Of a stretch of 11,170 nucleotides of DNA, positions 6,312 to 11,170 are shown piece by piece. A program made the position numbers and the translations under genes. Positions within the stretch are counted from its first letter, which is position 1; every line of letters starts with the position of its first letter. The stretch spans positions 1-11,170 of the forward strand of contig CAIQSY010000102.1 of assembly GCA_903874585.1 (NCBI GenBank). The letters run 5' to 3'. The notes beneath the pieces were generated by a model. That model did not search any database. It was not told where the DNA came from and was given only the letters and a program-made list of their open reading frames with translations. This DNA is from an uncultured Chlorobiaceae bacterium. Its GTDB lineage: Bacteria > Bacteroidota > Chlorobiia > Chlorobiales > Chlorobiaceae.

Positions 6312-6872
6312 TCACCTATATGAAGCAATCGTTAGAAGATGGTCAATTCTTTCTGTGATCTTAGGAAGAACAATTTCTTGCACATGTTTTATTTGCTCTT
6401 CAAGAGGGGGATAGCCTAATCTTTCTTTATCATTCTTATAAATAGATCTGTATACCGAATACACTATCATAGCATATTTTACCCGGTTTGGATTTTTTTC
6501 AATTGCATTTGTTGGCATCCCTGAAAATCTTAGTTTTAACTCTTCTTTATAGTCTTGCCACGCCTGCTGATATTTTTTATTTTTTCCAACAAAAGGTTTA
6601 AAAACTTCTATAGCAACGGATTGGCGAACGAGTTCATTTTGAATAAAATTTAATCCCTTTCCAAATTCATAAGGGCAACCTTCATAATTTTCAAGTCGAT
6701 CGCATTCTACACGAGCAGGAGCAAAAACAGAGCGGAGTTTGGCAAGGGCTGTGTTTCTTGCTTGCTTGTCACTCACGCTACGCGCTGAATAATAAGTGAA
6801 AAGTCCAGTTAGTACAATTCCCGTTATAGTTACAACGCCATTGACTATGTAAGAAGTCCAATCAGTGCGCAT
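6312..6872 (-). CDS. Hypothetical protein with one N-terminal membrane helix
   Basis: I do not recognise this 186 aa protein. It has a single hydrophobic segment at about 7-29 (IVNGVVTITGIVLTGLF), then a charged, mostly helical domain with several Lys/Glu-rich stretches. No signal peptide cleavage site, catalytic motif or nucleotide-binding loop is visible. Two cysteines (near 57 and 66) flank ENYEG. The gene is noticeably more AT-rich than the housekeeping genes around it. It lies between a decayed toxin-antitoxin locus and a umuC remnant, which suggests recent acquisition. The ATG at 6870-6872 starts MRTDWTSYIVNG. Upstream sequence is AT-rich but has no convincing promoter. It could be part of an incomplete transferred cassette; its function is unknown. 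Confidence 0.7.
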   Translation of the reverse strand: MRTDWTSYIVNGVVTITGIVLTGLFTYYSARSVSDKQARNTALAKLRSVFAPARVECDRLENYEGCPYEFGKGLNFIQNELVRQSVAIEVFKPFVGKNKKYQQAWQDYKEELKLRFSGMPTNAIEKNPNRVKYAMIVYSVYRSIYKNDKERLGYPPLEEQIKHVQEIVLPKITERIDHLLTIASYR

Positions 6873-7063
6873 TTAAAAACACGTTTAAATTAGTGATAAG
6901 TATAAATATTTATTACTCTTAGGTTCCTGCGCACGAAACGGAAAAATAGGGCGTTAAGCCGCGTTATTCTGAGCACTCAGGCTATTCTTTTTCCCTTAAA
7001 GTACTTTAATAATTCACTTTCCGAATCCCCCCAACAGTCTCAGGATAAAATTTCAATATTTTT
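6873..7063. other. Non-coding gap between the orphan gene and the umuC remnant
   Basis: No gene is visible in these 191 bases. They contain a 12-bp perfect AT palindrome (ATAAATATTTAT, 6902-6913) near the start of the orphan gene, and CTGAGCACTCAG (6969-6980). Neither can be assigned a role. Confidence 0.4.
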
Positions 7064-7492
7064 TTACCCCTTTACTGTAACAATATCCCTCCACCTTGTC
7101 GTATAGTATGGTGAAAGTCTTTCCTGATTCGGCTTCCAACCTTCAGAGTTTTCCGAAGCCAGCCTCACCGCGCCGCGCCCATAGCGTTCGTTGATGCCAT
7201 CCATGACCAGCATCAGCTTCTTGTCTCGCTCGTTCGGGGCTGGCTGATCTTCAGGAAAGAGTGATAGTGTTCGTCCTGAAGATTGTACCGGCATGAGGTC
7301 ACTCACGATTATCCCAGCTTTCTTGTAAGCATAACCACTTCTAAAGACTGACTCAAGGAGCAATTGAGCGGTCATCTGAAAAGCTATCGAATCCTGTGTC
7401 AGATAAGGTAGAAATGCCGTTTTTGTTCCCCATTATTGAGCTTCTTTGGCCTCAAATGGGCTTGTGCCGATGAACAGATGTGGCAACTTCAG
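7064..7492 (-). pseudogene. umuC: C-terminal remnant of umuC (DNA polymerase V catalytic subunit)
   Basis: Reading leftward from about 7492, the frame gives HLFIGTSPFEAKEAQ, then TAA (7433-7435), then WGTKTAFLPYLTQDS, which continues through SVFRSGYAYKKAGIIVSDL to ERLSPYYTTRWRDIVTVKG and a normal stop at 7064-7066. This follows the E. coli UmuC C-terminus closely (FIKTSPF..., PTQDS, YQKAGVML, LSPRYTTR). The in-frame TAA replaces a residue that is Tyr in UmuC. TLSLF in this fragment sits where E. coli UmuC has its clamp-binding QLNLF, with the Gln lost. The polymerase catalytic domain is absent. Resemblance fades upstream of 7492 (possibly to 7561), and ruvC begins at 7623. An internal ATG at 7375 would give a 103 aa peptide, which is unlikely to be functional. 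umuD is not present. Confidence 0.85.
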
Positions 7493-7622
7493 AGAGGTCG
7501 CCAGATCCGCCGTGTAGAAGTCCAGCACAGGATTACGAGCTTCCACTGTGGTGAGTTTAGTTTATTGTGTCATATCAGCGCTTTGTTCAAGATAAGAAAC
7601 TTCTTCATTCACTACCACAGCG

Positions 7623-8204
7623 CTAACGAATAAGCTTGTCGGGCGACGCATTGACAAATTGTGCCCAACTGCCCCCGCTATTACTGCTTTTACCACTTTT
7701 CCCTTTTTTCGCCGTTGGCTGAAATGGCTGCCGACTATCTCCACGAAGGAGATCACACAAAGCAATGCCAAGTGCATCGGTTACATCATAGGGGGTTGGC
7801 GGCTCGGCAAGGCGCAGCATTTTCGCTACCATAAATGCTACTTGCTCCTTGCTTGCCGCACCTTTGCCGGTTATTGCCGACTTCACTTCACGCGGCGCAT
7901 ATTCATGCAGTGAAAGAGCGCAATTCATCGCCAGTGCAATAACCGCGCCACGTACCTGCCCAAGCTTCAGGGCTGACTGCACATTTTTGCTGAGAAATGC
8001 GGTTTCAAGCGCCATGCGCTCCGGCTGAAACTCCGCAATCACCCGCTCAAGCTCCTGGTATATCTCGCCAATTCGTTCAGGATGCGTTTTGCGCGGCTGA
8101 AGCCGAATGACGCCACACACCAGCACTGAAAAACCTTGCGCATTGTGACGAATCACGCCATACCCTGTCCTCAAACTTCCGGGATCAATCCCGAGCACAA
8201 CCAT
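7623..8204 (-). CDS. ruvC: Crossover junction endodeoxyribonuclease RuvC
   Basis: Resolves Holliday junctions by paired nicking in homologous recombination, working with RuvAB branch migration. The four catalytic acids are visible: D7 (VVLGIDPGS), E67 (ALETAF), D140 and D143 ([12 protein letters not shown]). The helix after FLSKN carries the usual [10 protein letters not shown] segment. The 193 aa length exceeds E. coli RuvC by about 20 residues because of a basic, Ser/Gly-rich tail (from about 164: [15 protein letters not shown]). The ATG at 8202-8204 lies 3 bases after the yebC stop, so the two are surely cotranscribed. ruvA and ruvB do not follow in the window; the umuC remnant lies downstream instead. 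Confidence 0.96.
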   Translation of the reverse strand: MVVLGIDPGSLRTGYGVIRHNAQGFSVLVCGVIRLQPRKTHPERIGEIYQELERVIAEFQPERMALETAFLSKNVQSALKLGQVRGAVIALAMNCALSLHEYAPREVKSAITGKGAASKEQVAFMVAKMLRLAEPPTPYDVTDALGIALCDLLRGDSRQPFQPTAKKGKSGKSSNSGGSWAQFVNASPDKLIR

Positions 8205-8207
8205 TCG

Positions 8208-8960
8208 CTACTCGTTTAAACTGTTCATGGCGCTTTCGCTCAACTCCATGTTGCTGTACACCGACTGCACATCATCATTATTTTCAAGCGCGTCAATCAG
8301 TTTAATCACTTTCTGTGCATCTTCAGCCTCAAGTTCAATATAGTTTTCAGGAACAAGATCAATTTTTGCATTCTCATAGGCTATTCCTGCGGTATCAAGC
8401 GCTTTTTTGGCAGCTTCAAGCTCCTTCATGTCGGTCGTAATATTGTAATAATCATCACTCTCATCATTCAAATCCTCAAGACCAGCATCCAGCAATATCT
8501 CCATAAGCTGCTCTTCGCTCACCAGCGATTTCAGGACATCGAGCGAACCTTTGCGCTGAAACATCCAGCTCACACTGCCGCTTTCGCCAAGCGAACCGTT
8601 ATTGCGGCTCATAATGTGACGGAGATCAGCTACAGTCCGATTACGGTTATCCGTTGCCGTTTCAATAATTAAAGCAATACCAGCCGGACCATAACCTTCG
8701 TAGGTGATTTCATCCCATATCACACCCTCAAGCTCGCCTGTTCCCTTTTTGATTGCACGCTGAATGTTGTCCATTGGCATGGAGTTATCGCGCGCAGTAT
8801 CGATAGCAAGCCGAAGACGCGGATTGCCAGCAGGATCGCCGCCACCCATTTTCGCTGCAATCGTAATCTCTTTCACTAATTTTGTAAAAAGACTGCCCCG
8901 TTTCTGATCAGTTGCTGCCTTTTTCCGTTTGATGGTTGCCCACTTGCTATGTCCTGACAT
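8208..8960 (-). CDS. yebC: YebC/PmpR/TACO1-family protein
   Basis: This family was long annotated as a transcriptional regulator (PmpR). More recent work on YebC and TACO1 homologues points to a role on the ribosome in translating difficult, proline-rich stretches. The 250 aa protein is full length. It opens with the invariant [20 protein letters not shown], followed by [15 protein letters not shown], the N-x-P-x-D-N-I-x-R-A-I-K-K-G segment ([13 protein letters not shown]), [27 protein letters not shown] and SGSVSWMFQ, all family hallmarks. It is the first gene of a yebC-ruvC operon, an arrangement seen in many bacteria. It is divergent from pheA across a 115-base spacer that must hold both promoters; I could not identify either with confidence. 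Confidence 0.96.
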   Translation of the reverse strand: MSGHSKWATIKRKKAATDQKRGSLFTKLVKEITIAAKMGGGDPAGNPRLRLAIDTARDNSMPMDNIQRAIKKGTGELEGVIWDEITYEGYGPAGIALIIETATDNRNRTVADLRHIMSRNNGSLGESGSVSWMFQRKGSLDVLKSLVSEEQLMEILLDAGLEDLNDESDDYYNITTDMKELEAAKKALDTAGIAYENAKIDLVPENYIELEAEDAQKVIKLIDALENNDDVQSVYSNMELSESAMNSLNE

Positions 8961-9075
8961 AAGAAAAACTGCTGATTTGTTAATCCATCCAATAAAAGCC
9001 TGCTTATGATAATAGATTTATTTTCTTTAAATAAAATCGCCGACTATTCTTAGAAGTTAACAACAAGCAAAAACA
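8961..9075. promoter_or_regulatory. Divergent promoter region between yebC and pheA
   Basis: This AT-rich spacer separates two divergent operons. Possible -10-like boxes include TATTAT on the minus strand (about 9009-9014) and TAAAAT (9032-9037) on the plus strand, but none has a well-spaced, well-matched -35. I see no leader peptide, attenuator or T-box-like structure before pheA. Confidence 0.35.
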
Positions 9076-9927
9076 ATGACAAACTTGATGATCGCCTATC
9101 AGGGAGAACCTGGAGCGTATAGCGAAATCGCTGCCCTGCGCATTGGAGAACCACAACCATGCGAATCATTTGAGGAGATTTTCAGTGCCGTTGCGGAACA
9201 TCGGGCTGACTATGCCGTTGTGCCCATCGAAAATTCACTTGGTGGCAGTATTCATCAAAACTACGATCTGCTGCTCCAGCATCCCGTCACGATTGTTGCT
9301 GAAACGTTTGTCAAGGTTGAGCACTGCCTGCTTGGCATACCCGGTTCCTCAATAGCGCAAGCAAAAAAAGCACTGTCACACCCACAGGCACTTGCCCAAT
9401 GCCGTAATTTTTTTGCTGCACATAAAGGGATCATTGCAGAAGCAGCGTACGACACGGCTGGCAGCGCAAAAATGATTGCCGCCGAAAAAGATGCGACCAA
9501 ACTTGCCATCGCTTCAAAACGAGCTGGTGAACTTTACGGGCTTGATATCCTGAGAAGTAACTTAGCCGATGAAGAGTGGAATATTACGCGCTTTTTCTGC
9601 ATCACGCACGCAGCAAGCCCTGAGCCAATGCGGCTTGCTCAAACCGCAACGACGCTTGACACATCACAATACAAAACGTCGATCGCCTTTACACTGCCTA
9701 ACGAGCAGGGTTCGCTCTTTAAAGCGCTGGCGACCTTTGCTATGCGAAATATCGATCTGACAAAAATTGAGTCGCGTCCGTTCAGAAAAAAAGCGTTTGA
9801 ATATCTCTTTTATATCGACTGCATCGGGCATCAGGATGATCCCAATATCTACAATGCACTGAACCATTTACGGGAGTTTGCCACGATGGTGAACGTCCTG
9901 GGCAGTTATGGAGTGGTAAGCGCATGA
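9076..9927 (+). CDS. pheA: Prephenate (or arogenate) dehydratase with ACT domain
   Basis: Catalyses the decarboxylating dehydration of prephenate to phenylpyruvate, or of arogenate to phenylalanine, the committed step to Phe. The 283 aa protein has only the dehydratase domain (about 5-180) and a C-terminal ACT regulatory domain (about 200-280); no chorismate mutase domain is fused. It shows AYQGEPGAYSE (7-17), VPIENSLGGSI (49-59), the catalytic TRF in NITRFF (169-174), and the ACT-domain GSLF (212-215) and ESRP (232-235) that bind phenylalanine. Feedback inhibition by Phe is therefore likely. Prephenate versus arogenate preference cannot be decided here. The stop overlaps the polA start as ATGA, suggesting translational coupling. 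Confidence 0.95.
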   Translation: MTNLMIAYQGEPGAYSEIAALRIGEPQPCESFEEIFSAVAEHRADYAVVPIENSLGGSIHQNYDLLLQHPVTIVAETFVKVEHCLLGIPGSSIAQAKKALSHPQALAQCRNFFAAHKGIIAEAAYDTAGSAKMIAAEKDATKLAIASKRAGELYGLDILRSNLADEEWNITRFFCITHAASPEPMRLAQTATTLDTSQYKTSIAFTLPNEQGSLFKALATFAMRNIDLTKIESRPFRKKAFEYLFYIDCIGHQDDPNIYNALNHLREFATMVNVLGSYGVVSA

Positions 9928-11170
9928 ACAACCAGCAGCTCAACTTCTTTCCAGCCGATACGCCGTCGAATGAAACCTCTGTACAGGCGGTGACTGCAGA
10001 AAACAAGGCGATGACTAAGCCTTCGCTTTTTCTCATTGACGGCATGGCGATGGTGTATCGCGCCTTTTTTGCATTGCAACGGGCAGGCATGACAAGCAGT
10101 GACGGAGTGCCAACCGGCGCTGTATATGGTTTTGTAACGGCATTGTTGAAAATTTTTGAGACGTACAAGCCACACTATCTTGCGGCAGTTTTCGACAGTA
10201 AAGAGAAAACCTTTCGCCATCACCTTTTCCCCGATTACAAAGCGAATCGCGCCGCGCCGCCTGAAGAGCTGATTGTGCAGCTTGACGTAGTTTTTGAGTT
10301 GCTGGATGCGTTCAATATTCCGCTCATCAAAACTCCAGGGTTTGAGGCGGACGATCTTATTGGTACAGCCGCACGAAAGTTTGAAAATGCGTGCCAAATC
10401 TACATTGTTACTCCCGACAAAGATCTTGCCCAACTTGTGCATGATGGCGTCAAAATGCTCAAACCCGGCAAGAACCAAGGCGAGCTGGAGCTCTTTGGAA
10501 TTGATGAGGTGAAGGAGCAGTTTGGCGTTCCACCGGAATTGTTCACGCAGTTTTTAGCGCTGACGGGCGACACATCGGACAATATTCCGGGCGCAAAAGG
10601 CATTGGTCCAAAAACCGCATCGACTCTCTTGGGCAAATACCATTCGTTGCAAAATATCTACAATAATCTTGACCACATCGCCCCAAAAACGCGGCAAAGC
10701 CTTGAGGAATTTCAAACGCGCCTGGAGCTGATTACGCAATTGGTTACGATACGCACTGATGCACCGATTGACTGGACGCTGAACGATCTTGCGTGTGGTG
10801 TGCCGGATCGTACAAAACTGCTGCCGCTGCTGCAAAAGCTTGGCTTCAAGTCCATCGCAGCACGAATTCCAGTGATGTTCGAGTCATTTCTGCAGCATGC
10901 TGAAGGTGAGGAGCTGCATTTGAACGCAACGGCTGAAGTTGCCGTTGCAACAGCGCCAGCGCTTCGATCGCCGCAAAGTGGCGCTGAATACACGCTTGTT
11001 GATACTGCTGAAAAGCTGCACAATCTTCTCAATTCGCTTCAAGGTACAACGCGGATTGCTGTGGATACGGAAACCACAAGTCTTGACACCTTTGTGGCTG
11101 AACTTGCGGGAATCTCTCTTTCGGTTGAAGCAGGTAAAGCACATTTTATCTCGTTTGCGCAGAGTTCGCT
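9924..11170 (+). CDS. polA: DNA polymerase I, N-terminal part (gene continues past the window)
   Basis: Removes RNA primers, fills gaps and carries out repair synthesis. The visible 415 residues cover the 5' nuclease domain: FLIDGMAMVYRAFFAL (36-51), FDSKEKTFRHHLFPDYKANR (90-109), GFEADDLIGTAA (139-150), TPDKDLAQLV (163-172) and GDTSDNIPGAKGIGPKTAS (215-233). After these comes the start of the 3'-5' exonuclease domain, where AVDTETTSLD (379-388) keeps the metal-binding D381 and E383, so proofreading is probably intact. The polymerase domain lies outside the window. The ATG at 9924 overlaps the pheA stop. A second ATG at 10011, preceded by AAGG, would give MTKPSLFLIDG, the more usual start. 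The longer form adds 29 residues beginning MNNQQLNFF, which resembles a clamp-binding peptide. Confidence 0.95.
   Translation, partial: MNNQQLNFFPADTPSNETSVQAVTAENKAMTKPSLFLIDGMAMVYRAFFALQRAGMTSSDGVPTGAVYGFVTALLKIFETYKPHYLAAVFDSKEKTFRHHLFPDYKANRAAPPEELIVQLDVVFELLDAFNIPLIKTPGFEADDLIGTAARKFENACQIYIVTPDKDLAQLVHDGVKMLKPGKNQGELELFGIDEVKEQFGVPPELFTQFLALTGDTSDNIPGAKGIGPKTASTLLGKYHSLQNIYNNLDHIAPKTRQSLEEFQTRLELITQLVTIRTDAPIDWTLNDLACGVPDRTKLLPLLQKLGFKSIAARIPVMFESFLQHAEGEELHLNATAEVAVATAPALRSPQSGAEYTLVDTAEKLHNLLNSLQGTTRIAVDTETTSLDTFVAELAGISLSVEAGKAHFISFAQSS

Noticed and set aside
6902..6913. Perfect palindrome ATAAATATTTAT as a regulatory site
   Set aside because: In such AT-rich DNA a 12-base AT palindrome is expected by chance often enough to be uninformative.
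6969..6980. CTGAGCACTCAG as an attachment site or terminator
   Set aside because: The 5-bp arms are too short, with no T run and no second copy nearby.
7562..7777. Leftward open frame overlapping the end of ruvC ([11 protein letters not shown]...)
   Set aside because: It overlaps the conserved ruvC C-terminal coding region in another frame and lacks recognisable features.

Overview
The window looks like chromosomal DNA of a green sulfur bacterium (Chlorobi), probably a Chlorobium-type genome of moderate GC. This is an inference from the products, a lone ftsX without ftsE, a yebC-ruvC pair and a monofunctional prephenate dehydratase, together with the overall feel of the proteins. No database search was possible. 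Most of the window is ordinary, densely packed housekeeping sequence on both strands.

Left part (1-5170): a membrane-anchored family 2 glycosyltransferase and endonuclease IV (nfo) read rightward. They meet ftsX, which reads leftward, with only 3 bases between the nfo and ftsX stop codons. A tRNA-Ala(GGC) gene with its own promoter and a strong terminator follows. Next come a four-helix membrane protein of unknown function (leftward), hisF (rightward, with a promoter and a hairpin at the expected 5' end of its transcript) and pgsA (leftward, convergent with hisF).

Middle part (about 5170-7622): a gene-poor accessory stretch. It holds a HigB/RelE-like toxin gene interrupted by an in-frame amber codon and an overlapping intact XRE-family antitoxin gene. 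A near-palindromic operator candidate lies just upstream of the toxin. Beyond these are a short GC-rich segment with a hairpin and an imperfect repeat, an AT-rich gene for a small membrane-anchored orphan protein, and the decayed 3' end of a umuC (DNA polymerase V) gene with its own in-frame stop. It reads as a site where acquired genes arrive and decay.

Right part (7623-11170): yebC and ruvC form a leftward operon (3-base gap). They are divergent from a rightward pheA-polA pair that overlaps by ATGA. polA runs off the window. Its predicted N-terminus carries a short extension that resembles a sliding-clamp-binding peptide.

Functionally the window is rich in DNA repair and replication genes (nfo, ruvC, polA, the umuC remnant). 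These are mixed with envelope or division functions (glycosyltransferase, ftsX, pgsA) and amino acid biosynthesis (hisF, pheA). I see no CRISPR array, insertion sequence or complete mobile element, and no clearly new multi-gene system. The best leads are the broken toxin-antitoxin locus, the PolA N-terminal motif and the hisF leader hairpin.
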